Assembly: GCF_918741295.1 (NCBI RefSeq)
Contig: NZ_CAKKNB010000003.1
Location: 124,001 to 188,000, forward strand
Length of the DNA: 64,000 nt
Source: Aquabacterium sp. CECT 9606
Lineage (GTDB): Bacteria; Pseudomonadota; Gammaproteobacteria; Burkholderiales; Burkholderiaceae_C
Reading direction: 5' to 3'
Of this stretch, positions 27,534 to 35,146 are shown piece by piece. Under the pieces are notes generated by a model. It saw nothing but the letters and a program-made list of their open reading frames with translations. It was not told the DNA's origin and made no database searches. Numbering within the stretch: the first letter of the stretch is position 1; each line of letters opens with the position of its first letter. Both the position numbers and the translations under genes were made by a program.

Positions 27534-28598
27534 ATGAAGATTATTACTTTGTACAATCACAAAGGTGGAGTGTCAAAAACAACCACCACATTTAACTTGG
27601 CATCCTATTTGGCATCTACTGGCAAAAAAGTGCTAATGGTTGACGCTGATCCCCAATGCAATCTAACGGAAATTGCTTTGTCGCGCACGATTACGGCGCT
27701 GGATGAAAAGGCGTTGGCTACTACTACTACTGCAAAAATAGAGGACCTTCCCGGAACAAGCATTCTTGATGCATTAAATCAGCGTATCAAAGGTGATGCA
27801 GCATTCATTGATTTGTCAAAAGTAAAAACAAATGAAGTGGGGGAAAATTTATACTTGCTTCGCGGCTCTGTCGATCTTAGCTCCATTGAGGATGACCTCG
27901 CTGAGGCATATATACAGCGTGCTAGCATGCGAACAAACCTTATGCGAACGTACGTTTCTATCGGCGACTTTCTTGTCAGATTGGCGGAGCAGCAAAAGCT
28001 TGATTATATTTTTGTCGATGTTGGCCCCAGTTCAGGAGCACTAACTAGAGCATTCTTTTTAACCTGCGATGCATTTTTTCTTCCTGCAGCTCCAGATCGA
28101 TTTAATGTTCAGGCGATAGGAACGTTATCTACAATTCTGGACCGTTGGATGTCCGAGCATTCGCAGGTGATAAAGCAGTACTCAGATTTGGGTTTGCCTA
28201 TACGCCCCGGAAAGCCGGTATTCTTAGGGGCAGTTATTCAAGCATTTAAAATATATGCAGGCAAGGCCAAGCCGGGATATAAACTTTGGATGACAAGGCT
28301 GCCCAAAGAAATAGCAGCGTCCTTGAAGCCTGTTATGAAAAAACATGGATCACTTGATCAGATGTATTTGCCAACGTCCACAAAGCCAATTGCAATTGAA
28401 ATTCCGGATTTTAATCAATTGGCGCCTTTGATGCAGGAGGTTGGGAAGGCCGTATTTGATATATCAAGAGCCGATACTGCACGAATCACAGATAGTGGCC
28501 TGCCGTGGACTGGCAATAATTGGACTCAAGCAGCTGATCGAATGAAGGCGTATAAAGCGCTTTTTTGCACTTTGGCCGAAAAGCTGGAGGGTATCTGA
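27534..28598 (+). CDS. Island protein 2: ParA/Soj-type ATPase
   Basis: A 354-residue deviant-Walker ATPase. Residues 8-17 (NHKGGVSKTT) contain both signature lysines K10 and K15, residues 33-40 (VLMVDADP) the Walker A' Asp, and YIFVDVGPSSGAL the Walker B region. No helix-turn-helix is present, so it is a type Ib/Soj-like or orphan member; the chain is longer than Soj by about 100 residues, with an insert near residues 52-110 and an extension after 240. Such ATPases position DNA or protein cargo. No ParB gene is nearby. The next gene begins 1 bp after its stop, so both are co-transcribed. Base composition is AT-rich. Confidence 0.85.
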   Translation: MKIITLYNHKGGVSKTTTTFNLASYLASTGKKVLMVDADPQCNLTEIALSRTITALDEKALATTTTAKIEDLPGTSILDALNQRIKGDAAFIDLSKVKTNEVGENLYLLRGSVDLSSIEDDLAEAYIQRASMRTNLMRTYVSIGDFLVRLAEQQKLDYIFVDVGPSSGALTRAFFLTCDAFFLPAAPDRFNVQAIGTLSTILDRWMSEHSQVIKQYSDLGLPIRPGKPVFLGAVIQAFKIYAGKAKPGYKLWMTRLPKEIAASLKPVMKKHGSLDQMYLPTSTKPIAIEIPDFNQLAPLMQEVGKAVFDISRADTARITDSGLPWTGNNWTQAADRMKAYKALFCTLAEKLEGI

Positions 28599-28599
28599 A

Positions 28600-29313
28600 A
28601 TGCCGCAAAATGCCGACGGACTTAACCTAAAGCAGCATTTTGTTGCATTTTTAGACCTGCTGGGTTTTACCGAAATGGTGGAGGCAGATCTGCGCGGAGC
28701 GCATCAAAATAATTTGGCTAAATTATTTCGATGTCACCAAAGCGCAGGCGTGGTATTTCGAGATGATGTAAATTGTTCTATTATTCAGTTTTCCGATTCA
28801 ATCGTTATATCGATGCCTTATAGTGCTGAAAAATTCGAATGGTTTGTGAGTCGTGTTGCAGACTATCAAAGACTGCTTTTGGATGAGCACCTTTTATGTC
28901 GAGGTGGCATAGCTGTTAATAAGCATTTTTCGAATGGATCATTTACATTTAGTGCAGGTCTCATTGAGGCATACAAAGTAGAGAGCAGGATTGCTAGATA
29001 TCCTCGTGTGGTAGTTTCGCCTGATGTTTTGGATCTTATTTTTCCAGATAGAACAGACATTCCAAAGCATCTTGTAAAGGAAGATGATGGATTATTTTTT
29101 GTTGACTACATTGGTTTAACGAAGCGTCGAAAACCCGTGCTGTTAACGCGCACACTTGGAGCGGTGGTCTCCAATCTATCTTTGAACACGAGTCCTTCCG
29201 TGCGCGAGAAGGGATTATGGTTGGCCTCTTATTCTGATTCTGTTTTGGCGACAAACCTTAGTTCGCCTCGTTTTACCCAAGCCGGTCGCGCTGCGCCAAG
29301 ACGGGCGCCCTGA
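28600..29313 (+). CDS. Island protein 3: class III nucleotide-cyclase-like domain protein
   Basis: A 237-residue protein with a cyclase-homology fold pattern. FVAFLDLLGFTEM (Asp19) and QFSDSIVISMP (Asp66) match the two metal-binding Asp motifs of class III cyclases; LLCRGGIAVNKHFSNGSFTF and GLIEAYKVESRIARYPRVV match the next strands. The Asn and Arg that stabilise the transition state in true cyclases are not obvious (Glu and Lys instead), so catalysis is uncertain. It begins 1 bp after the ParA-like gene. Its last 15-20 residues (from about FTQAGRAAPRRAP) are coded by GC-rich DNA unlike the rest, suggesting that the native C-terminus was replaced at an island boundary. Confidence 0.7.
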   Translation: MPQNADGLNLKQHFVAFLDLLGFTEMVEADLRGAHQNNLAKLFRCHQSAGVVFRDDVNCSIIQFSDSIVISMPYSAEKFEWFVSRVADYQRLLLDEHLLCRGGIAVNKHFSNGSFTFSAGLIEAYKVESRIARYPRVVVSPDVLDLIFPDRTDIPKHLVKEDDGLFFVDYIGLTKRRKPVLLTRTLGAVVSNLSLNTSPSVREKGLWLASYSDSVLATNLSSPRFTQAGRAAPRRAP

Positions 29314-29362
29314 GTCGTTGCGTCATGTGTAACGTGGAGGCGCAGCACGATTCGCTGTAATC

Positions 29363-29917
29363 ATGCAATTCATGAAATCACCAGAACGCAAACAACTTCT
29401 CCAAGCCCTGAAAACCCGCTTCGATCAAAACATGCCCCGGCATGTCGGCATCGATTGGGCCGACGTGGCCGCAAAGCTCGAAGCCAACCCCGCCGCCCTC
29501 GAATCGCTGCAAGCCATGGAATCCACAGGCGGGGAACCCGACGTCATCGGCCACGACCCCAAGTCCGGCCAATTCACCTTCTGCGACTGCGCCCCAGAAA
29601 GCCCCACCGGCCGCAGAAGCACCTGCTATGACGGCGAAGCCCGAGCCGCCCGAAAAGAGAACAAGCCCGACCACAGCGCCGTCGAAATGGCCGCCGCCAT
29701 GGGCATCGACCTGCTGACCGAAGCGCAATACCGCGCCCTGCAAAAGCTCGGCGACTTCGACTTGAAGACCTCCAGCTGGATCAAAACGCCACCCGAGGTC
29801 AGGGCCCTCGGCGGCGCCCTGTTCTGTGACCGGCGCTATGGCCAAGTCTTCGTTTATCACAATGGCGTGCAGTCGTACTACGCCGCCAGAGGCTTCCGGG
29901 GTTTGCTACGGGTCTAA
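29363..29917 (+). CDS. DUF4256 family protein
   Basis: A 184-residue cytosolic protein of unknown function matching the DUF4256 family. Recognisable conserved parts are LLQALKTRFDQNMPRHVG, ESTGGEPDVIG, CAPESPTGRRSTCYD, AAMGIDLLTEAQYRALQKLG, FDLKTSSWIKTPPEVRALGG and the C-terminal VFVYHNGVQSYYAARGFRG. The full family length is present. An ATG 9 bp inside is an equally good start. The base composition is again GC-rich, so it marks the right flank of the AT-rich island. Confidence 0.87.
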   Translation: MQFMKSPERKQLLQALKTRFDQNMPRHVGIDWADVAAKLEANPAALESLQAMESTGGEPDVIGHDPKSGQFTFCDCAPESPTGRRSTCYDGEARAARKENKPDHSAVEMAAAMGIDLLTEAQYRALQKLGDFDLKTSSWIKTPPEVRALGGALFCDRRYGQVFVYHNGVQSYYAARGFRGLLRV

Positions 29918-29936
29918 TTAAGCAAGCGCGGACTGA

Positions 29937-31211
29937 TCAAAACCCGCCACGTGCACGCAAGGACTGCAGCTCCTTTTGCACGGCCGCCAATCCGCCGTTG
30001 GCGTACAGCACCACCAGGCGCTCTTGGCTCAAGTTGGCGAACACGGGGTTGCGGAACTTGGTGTTGTAGCGGGCGGTGTCGGCGGGGTCAAAGCCAAAGC
30101 GCGGCGCCAGTTGCGCGATCAGCAGCGCGGCATCGCCCGCAGCGGGGATCGAATAGGTGAAGTCGCCGTCCGAGAGGTTGTGCAGGGTGTATTCAGGCAG
30201 CAGGTTGGTTTGGCCGGCCCCCGCCAAGTCCACGCCATCGCCCAGCTTGCGCAGCGCTGGCAGGCGCCAGTGGCCGGCGGCATCTTTGGCCAGATAACCA
30301 GCGGCCAGCGGATCGACCTGGGCCAGGATGCTCGCGGCGCGGAGCCAGTTCACCACCTTGCCCTCATTGCCCAAGGTGGGGTTGGAATGCGCCGAGGCCT
30401 GGGCAATGACGAAGGCCGCAGGAAGCCCCCGCTTGATGGACTCTGAAATGCTGATGATGTGGTGGCCGCCGGTGGCCGTGCCGTTGGCGGCATTGCCACC
30501 GAAGTTCAGCTCTTTGAAGGTCTGCCCGTCCGCGCCCCACTGGAAGACGATGGTCTTGGCCCAGTCGTGCCAGATCGGCGCGGCGATGACCACGTCTTGG
30601 TCGATGAAGAACGGCGACTTGAACCAGGCGCGCTCATCTTGCCCATCTTCATGCCCGTGCCCGGCGTGTTCGTCGCCATAGTTGGCACGGTAACCGCTGG
30701 CCAGGCCCAGGGCCGCGCGTTCATTGTTGGCCTCGTGGATGGGCAAGCCACCGGGGTAGCCGTGGTGGCTGGTGAAGCTACTGCCGGGCGCAGCATCGAA
30801 GCTCATGGGCAAGTTGGGGCAGTCCGAGCTGTCATTCAGCACGGGGGGAAACACGCCAGTCTTGAGCCCACCGGGGAAGGTGGCATCGTCCGCCGGCTCG
30901 ATCAGGCCTGCGGCCGTGAGTTCAGACAGGATCCGGGCTTTGTCCGCGCCACTGAGCCTGGCACGCGCGGTGACACAAAAGCGGCGGTTTTCAAGCAAGT
31001 CGAGTGTCGCGCGTCGCAGCGAAGCGTTCTTGATTTGCCTGGCTTGCTGCACGAGGAACTGATGCGCCTCGACCACGCGCGGTGAGCGGGCCACCAAGCG
31101 GTCCGCCTCTGTATTGCCTGCGCCAGGCAAGGTCTGGTCGGCGGCTTGCGATGCCGTTGAGAAGAGCAGTGTGCAAATTCCGGTAAGCAAGACGATGCGG
31201 CGCAAGTTCAT
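29937..31211 (-). CDS. Exported HD-domain-like metal-dependent protein
   Basis: A 424-residue protein with a signal peptide (MNLRRIVLLTGICTLLFSTASQA). The centre shows the order of His and Asp residues expected for an HD phosphohydrolase: SHHGYPGGLPIHEANNERA, then IWHDWAKTIVFQW (the HD pair), GGHHIISISESIKRGLP, and ASAHSNP. If so, it is an unusual periplasmic HD enzyme; a Cys pair (RFCVTARA and DCPNLPM) may form a disulfide. A His-rich HAGHGHEDG loop could bind metal. The start at 31211 was chosen for the signal peptide and the GAGGTCGAC site before it. The substrate is unknown. It diverges from the MBL gene. Confidence 0.65.
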   Translation of the reverse strand: MNLRRIVLLTGICTLLFSTASQAADQTLPGAGNTEADRLVARSPRVVEAHQFLVQQARQIKNASLRRATLDLLENRRFCVTARARLSGADKARILSELTAAGLIEPADDATFPGGLKTGVFPPVLNDSSDCPNLPMSFDAAPGSSFTSHHGYPGGLPIHEANNERAALGLASGYRANYGDEHAGHGHEDGQDERAWFKSPFFIDQDVVIAAPIWHDWAKTIVFQWGADGQTFKELNFGGNAANGTATGGHHIISISESIKRGLPAAFVIAQASAHSNPTLGNEGKVVNWLRAASILAQVDPLAAGYLAKDAAGHWRLPALRKLGDGVDLAGAGQTNLLPEYTLHNLSDGDFTYSIPAAGDAALLIAQLAPRFGFDPADTARYNTKFRNPVFANLSQERLVVLYANGGLAAVQKELQSLRARGGF

Positions 31212-31390
31212 GGTGTCGACCTCGGTGTGTTCATGGCATGAATGAATGGCCAATGTCGAGAATGACTGTGACAAAGCAATGGCAACCCTGGCTGTCTATC
31301 GGATTGGCTTGACGCCGAAGCAGGCTTGGCATCACCGGTAGATACTGGCGCACCTTGATCCCACGTGGCGCGAGCCATTGACGCAACACC

Positions 31391-32329
31391 ATGACCACCC
31401 AGTGGCAAGCCTTTGGATGCGCACCGATCTTCTCCAGCATGGCGTCGCTGGCTGCTGCAGCACAGGCCATCAACACCCGCGCGGGCGTGGCGCCTCTGCC
31501 TGTGCGCCTGCCTGAAGCGCGGTCGCCTGAGGGCATGTCCATCAGCGCCATCCCCACCGGGTTCATTGAATCGCGTGCGGCCATGGCCTTCAGCGGTGGG
31601 CGCTTTGACGATGTGCGGCGGTTTGCGCTGAATGCCGTCCTCGTGAGGCACCCGGCGGGCGACCTGCTGTTCGACGCGGGCATTGGCCGCCAGTGGGCAA
31701 CACATCGTCAGGCCTTGCCTTGGGTGATGCGCAAAACCACCAGGGTCGTTGCAGGCCGGCCAGCCGCTGAGCAGCTCTTGGCTCAGGGTTACCAGCTGGA
31801 CCAGCTCTCAGGCATCGTCCTCACGCACGCCCACTGGGACCACATCAGCGGGGTTCAGGATTTTCCGGGTGCGGCGGTGTGGATCTCTGAGGCCGAGGTG
31901 CAGTTCATCGAGGGTGGGCATCGCTCCACCAAAGTGGCTCGCGGCATTGGCCCCTTGAACCTGCGGCCCTTTGGGTTTCAAGCGCGGCCCTACCTTGGCT
32001 TCTCACAATCGTGGGACGTTTGGTCAGATGGCTCGGTGGTGTTGGTGCCCGCGCCTGGGCACACCCCAGGCTCGATCATCGTGTTCATCACTTTGGCCAG
32101 CGGACGCCGGTTTGCCTTGATCGGTGACATCGTCTGGCAGATGGAGGGGCTGGAGCGGGAGGTCGAGAAGCCTTGGCTCAGCCGGATGGTGGCCGATCAC
32201 AGCCCGCGTGATGTGCAGCAACTCATCACCACGCTGGCTCATTTGCAGCAGACGCATCCGAGTATCACGATGATCCCGTCGCATGACGAGCGGGGCATGG
32301 GGGCTTTGCCCGCGTGGTCGGCCGCCTAA
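31391..32329 (+). CDS. Metallo-beta-lactamase-fold hydrolase
   Basis: A 312-residue protein. The metal-binding motif THAHWDHISG (HxHxDH) is at about residues 144-153, and further ligands are in VPAPGHTPGSI (His) and LIGDIVWQME (Asp), with a late IPSHDERG His. The nearest general groups are lactonase-like MBL proteins (AiiA/AttM style), but a lactonase role cannot be claimed. The first 50 residues are Ala-rich and could include an export signal; an ATG at 31439 is an alternative start. It diverges from the HD-like gene across a 179-bp gap. Confidence 0.85.
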   Translation: MTTQWQAFGCAPIFSSMASLAAAAQAINTRAGVAPLPVRLPEARSPEGMSISAIPTGFIESRAAMAFSGGRFDDVRRFALNAVLVRHPAGDLLFDAGIGRQWATHRQALPWVMRKTTRVVAGRPAAEQLLAQGYQLDQLSGIVLTHAHWDHISGVQDFPGAAVWISEAEVQFIEGGHRSTKVARGIGPLNLRPFGFQARPYLGFSQSWDVWSDGSVVLVPAPGHTPGSIIVFITLASGRRFALIGDIVWQMEGLEREVEKPWLSRMVADHSPRDVQQLITTLAHLQQTHPSITMIPSHDERGMGALPAWSAA

Positions 32330-32356
32330 AGGGCTGTACCAAGGCGCTTGGTGGGC

Positions 32357-32830
32357 TCAGTCGGCGGGCGCCTCTTGTGCCACATCCACCCATTGCGCCT
32401 CGACCAACTGCGCCAGGCGTTCAGGTGAAATCCGCACCGCCGCATTGACGGCCCCGGCGGCGGGCAGCACCACGTCAAAGCGCCGCAGCGAAACATCAGT
32501 GAACACGCGCAGCGGATGCGGCAGGCCGAAAGGGCACACGCCGCCGACAGGGTGGCTGGTCCACTGCACCACCTCTTCGGCGTTCAGCATCTTGGCTTTG
32601 CCGCCAAAGTGCTCCTTGAAGCGCCGGTTGTCCAGGCGGCAATCACCGCCCATCACCAGCAGGATCACTTCGTCCTTTAGCCACAGCGACAAGGTCTTGG
32701 CGATTTGCGCGGGCGCCACGCCATGCACCCGGGCCGCATCCAGCACGGTGGCGGTGGGCTCTGGCGTTTGCAGGATGGCGATGTCGGGCGCCTGTTGGGC
32801 GAGGAAGGCTTGGACGGATTGCAGGCTCAT
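32357..32830 (-). CDS. YbaK/ProX-type aminoacyl-tRNA deacylase domain protein
   Basis: A 157-residue single-domain protein. The YbaK fold is shown by AARVHGVAPAQIAKTLSLWL (containing the catalytic Lys of the GxxxxxIxKTL motif), LLVMGGDCRLDNRRFKEHFG, and HPVGGVCPFGLPHPLRVFTD (the GGxxPFG loop). Family members hydrolyse mischarged tRNA in trans (Ala-tRNAPro, Cys-tRNAPro and others); which one cannot be assigned. The start at 32830 avoids an unlikely leader. It is monocistronic and converges with the MBL gene. Confidence 0.88.
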   Translation of the reverse strand: MSLQSVQAFLAQQAPDIAILQTPEPTATVLDAARVHGVAPAQIAKTLSLWLKDEVILLVMGGDCRLDNRRFKEHFGGKAKMLNAEEVVQWTSHPVGGVCPFGLPHPLRVFTDVSLRRFDVVLPAAGAVNAAVRISPERLAQLVEAQWVDVAQEAPAD

Positions 32831-32947
32831 CCCCGCATTTTGGCAGCGGCCCATGCCGAGCTCATCGCTGTGAGGTATTGACGGAAATAAAGCTTTGCCA
32901 CAGACTGCATCGCGAAATTCATTTTCATGACCATCAGGGGGACCGCA

Positions 32948-33745
32948 ATGAATAAATCATTCGGCTTAGGCATCGTCATTGCCCTTGCAGCTTGCTCGGC
33001 CAATGCTGCTCAAATCGTGGGCGGCACGCCTTCCTTCACCGCCGTTCGGGCGCAGATCGAGACCGCTGGCTGCCCCATTGAGCTTGATCCCTCCTGCCTG
33101 GTGCAAGCCACCTTGGGCGGCTCGCTTCAAGAGGCGGGTTCCGAGCCCCGCGCCTACAGCCAAGTGCGCGCAGGCTTTGGCGTCAATGGGGCCTACGCAT
33201 CGGTCAACCAGGCGCAAGACCGCGAGGCCTATGCAGAATCAATCTGGAGCGATGCGTTTGTGGTGCATGGCGGCAGTGGCCAAGCCACTGCGCAAATAAC
33301 TGTTCGCCTGGAGGGCACCCTGGATGGCCTGGGGCAACCAGGCGGGCCAGGCTCCAACTCGTTTTACACCCTGTTCGTGAGTGACAAGCCGATCTCGTGT
33401 GATTTTGATGAATTGGACTGCACCGGGAATGCCGCCATCCCCTTGACCGAATCACTCTCAGGGGTTCAGTACTTGAGTGCAAGCATTGAGTTCACCTACG
33501 ACAAGCCGTTCTACCTGGCCAGTTACTTGGGCGCAGAGGTGGTTGGTGGCCAAACGGGCGTGGCTGATTTTTTCCACTCGGCCCACTTTGGAATCAGCGC
33601 ACCCATTGATGCGACTTTAACCACAGACTCGGGCACGCGGTATCAGGCGGCCTCATCTGTTCCCGAGCCCCAATCGGTGGTGATGTTCGCCATGGGGATG
33701 CTGGTTGCCTGGCGCACAGGCTCCAAGCGCGCACGTCACCCTTGA
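32948..33745 (+). CDS. PEP-CTERM sorted exported protein 1
   Basis: A 265-residue secreted protein with a signal peptide (MNKSFGLGIVIALAACSANA) and a C-terminal PEP-CTERM signal: VPEPQSVVMFAMGMLVAWRT followed by a basic GSKRARHP tail. Exosortase cuts such signals and delivers the protein to the surface or extracellular matrix. The mature part is beta-rich with paired cysteines (CPIELDPSC and CDFDELDC). It shares HSAHFGIS near its end with the next gene's product, so the two are distant paralogs. No exosortase gene is in the window. The start at 32948 was chosen for the signal peptide. Confidence 0.85.
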   Translation: MNKSFGLGIVIALAACSANAAQIVGGTPSFTAVRAQIETAGCPIELDPSCLVQATLGGSLQEAGSEPRAYSQVRAGFGVNGAYASVNQAQDREAYAESIWSDAFVVHGGSGQATAQITVRLEGTLDGLGQPGGPGSNSFYTLFVSDKPISCDFDELDCTGNAAIPLTESLSGVQYLSASIEFTYDKPFYLASYLGAEVVGGQTGVADFFHSAHFGISAPIDATLTTDSGTRYQAASSVPEPQSVVMFAMGMLVAWRTGSKRARHP

Positions 33746-33758
33746 TTGGAGAACAGCC

Positions 33759-34700
33759 ATGAAGATCCCTTTCCTGATTGCCGCCGTCGCGGCCATGCAC
33801 TGCCTGCCCTCATGGGCCGACACATACTCTTTTGCCGCGGTCAAGGACGCTGGGGTCAGTGCCTCTGACGTGCTCCAGGCCCAATACAACTACACGGACG
33901 CCGCCTTTCTGAGCAACACCGGCTTGGCGTCGGCAAGTGGCAATGGCAATGCAGCCAAGGCACAAGCGTTGCCTGGCGTGAACCGGATCGAGGTGGCCAA
34001 CACCGTCCCGGTCACGGATGAATTCATCCGCCAAACCGGCATTGGCGGGCCTTTCGCCATCGCCTTGTCGGCCTGGACCGACAACTTTCTCATCACGGGC
34101 GGAACAGGTTCGGGAACCGTGAAAATCAGCGCCAACGTCACAGGCCGTTTTGGCCAGGGCTATGGCTCAGGCGGCGGCTACGGATTGTGGTTGTCAACGC
34201 CTGACGAGTTGCGGACCGAGGTGACGGAGTTCCTGAGCACCGATCCCACGGCCTGGTTGTTGGAGACCATTGATGAGCCGGAGGATGGTGGCGAAACGCT
34301 GATGTTGTCTTACCTGGCCAACGTGCTGAAACCTGGGCACACCGACCCCGGCCTGTTAGTGGCGCCCGGCAGCCAGTTCGGCGGGGTGTTCACCACCGAG
34401 GTCCCGTTCACCTACGGAGAATCGTTTTCAATCGCGAGCGTTTTGTTTGGCTTTGCCAACGACACCGGCTCCTTGTCGGCGATGAACTCGGCCCACTTCG
34501 GCATCTCAGTGCTGAACAACGCTGGTGCAATCGTGACAACGGGTTCCGGCATGGTGTATACGGCGGCGGTGCCTGAGCCGCAAACGCAAGCCATGTTGCT
34601 GGCTGGCCTGGCGGTGCTGGCATTTACCGCCCTGCGCAGGTCTTCTAGCTGGCCAGTGCCGATGCCGGCAACCCAAAAACATGGTCAAACCCCAGATTGA
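33759..34700 (+). CDS. PEP-CTERM sorted exported protein 2
   Basis: A 313-residue secreted protein with a signal peptide (MKIPFLIAAVAAMHCLPSWA) and a PEP-CTERM signal VPEPQTQAMLLAGLAVLAFT with basic ALRRSS, followed by about 20 extra residues that are longer than usual. The mature part is Gly/Ser/Thr-rich and beta-like. It repeats the NSAHFGIS motif and the TGSGMVY pattern of the previous protein. A GGAGAAC site lies before ATG 33759, 13 bp after the first gene, so both are co-transcribed. The end overlaps the convergent PACE gene by 56 bp. The function is unknown, possibly matrix or biofilm. Confidence 0.83.
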   Translation: MKIPFLIAAVAAMHCLPSWADTYSFAAVKDAGVSASDVLQAQYNYTDAAFLSNTGLASASGNGNAAKAQALPGVNRIEVANTVPVTDEFIRQTGIGGPFAIALSAWTDNFLITGGTGSGTVKISANVTGRFGQGYGSGGGYGLWLSTPDELRTEVTEFLSTDPTAWLLETIDEPEDGGETLMLSYLANVLKPGHTDPGLLVAPGSQFGGVFTTEVPFTYGESFSIASVLFGFANDTGSLSAMNSAHFGISVLNNAGAIVTTGSGMVYTAAVPEPQTQAMLLAGLAVLAFTALRRSSSWPVPMPATQKHGQTPD

Positions 34701-35073
34701 ACAAGAAGGTGTAGACCATGAAGAACACCATCAGGCCCAGGTCATAAATAAAGGCTTGCCACAGGCTGAGCCCCAGCAGGTGGGCAAACAGCGGCACCAG
34801 CAGCACCACCAAGCCCAACTCAAAACCCAAGGCGTGCGCGGCACGGCGCAGCAGCCCGCGGCCTTTCGTGGCTTGCCGCGCCTCCCAGTACTCAAAGGCG
34901 GAGGTATAGACCAGGTTCCACACCAAGGCGATGGCGGATGACGCCAATGCGGCCATGCCGGCATACACGAATGAGTCGCGCGTGGAAATGAGCCACAGCA
35001 GCGTGCTGCTCATGCACACGGCAATCAACTCGAAGAGGGAAACGTAAATCAGCTTGCGCTTGAGACCTTGCAT
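34645..35073 (-). CDS. PACE family efflux transporter
   Basis: A 142-residue membrane protein made of two tandem BTP (bacterial transmembrane pair) domains, four helices in all. Hallmarks are RKLIYVSLFELIAVCMSS and VWNLVYTSAFEYWEARQATK in the first repeat, and RAAHALGFELGLVVLLVP and MVFFMVYTFLFNLGFDHVFG in the second. The conserved Glu in the first helix (FELIA) is present. PACE proteins export chlorhexidine, acriflavine and similar compounds, with short-chain diamines as natural substrates. As in most loci, a LysR regulator lies divergently next to it. Confidence 0.92.
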   Translation of the reverse strand: MQGLKRKLIYVSLFELIAVCMSSTLLWLISTRDSFVYAGMAALASSAIALVWNLVYTSAFEYWEARQATKGRGLLRRAAHALGFELGLVVLLVPLFAHLLGLSLWQAFIYDLGLMVFFMVYTFLFNLGFDHVFGLPASALAS

Positions 35074-35146
35074 GCCGTGAATGTATATCTATATTTCTGA
35101 ACATAAAAGTTAGAATGTGTCAGATAAATTGACAGGTCAGGCGCGC
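35074..35146. promoter_or_regulatory. Divergent promoter region of PACE exporter and LysR gene
   Basis: A 73-bp AT-rich stretch between the two start codons, containing TATATCTATATTTCTGA and GAACATAAAAGTTAGAATGTG. LysR-type T-N11-A patterns can be drawn in several places, so no single binding site is assigned. Confidence 0.45.
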
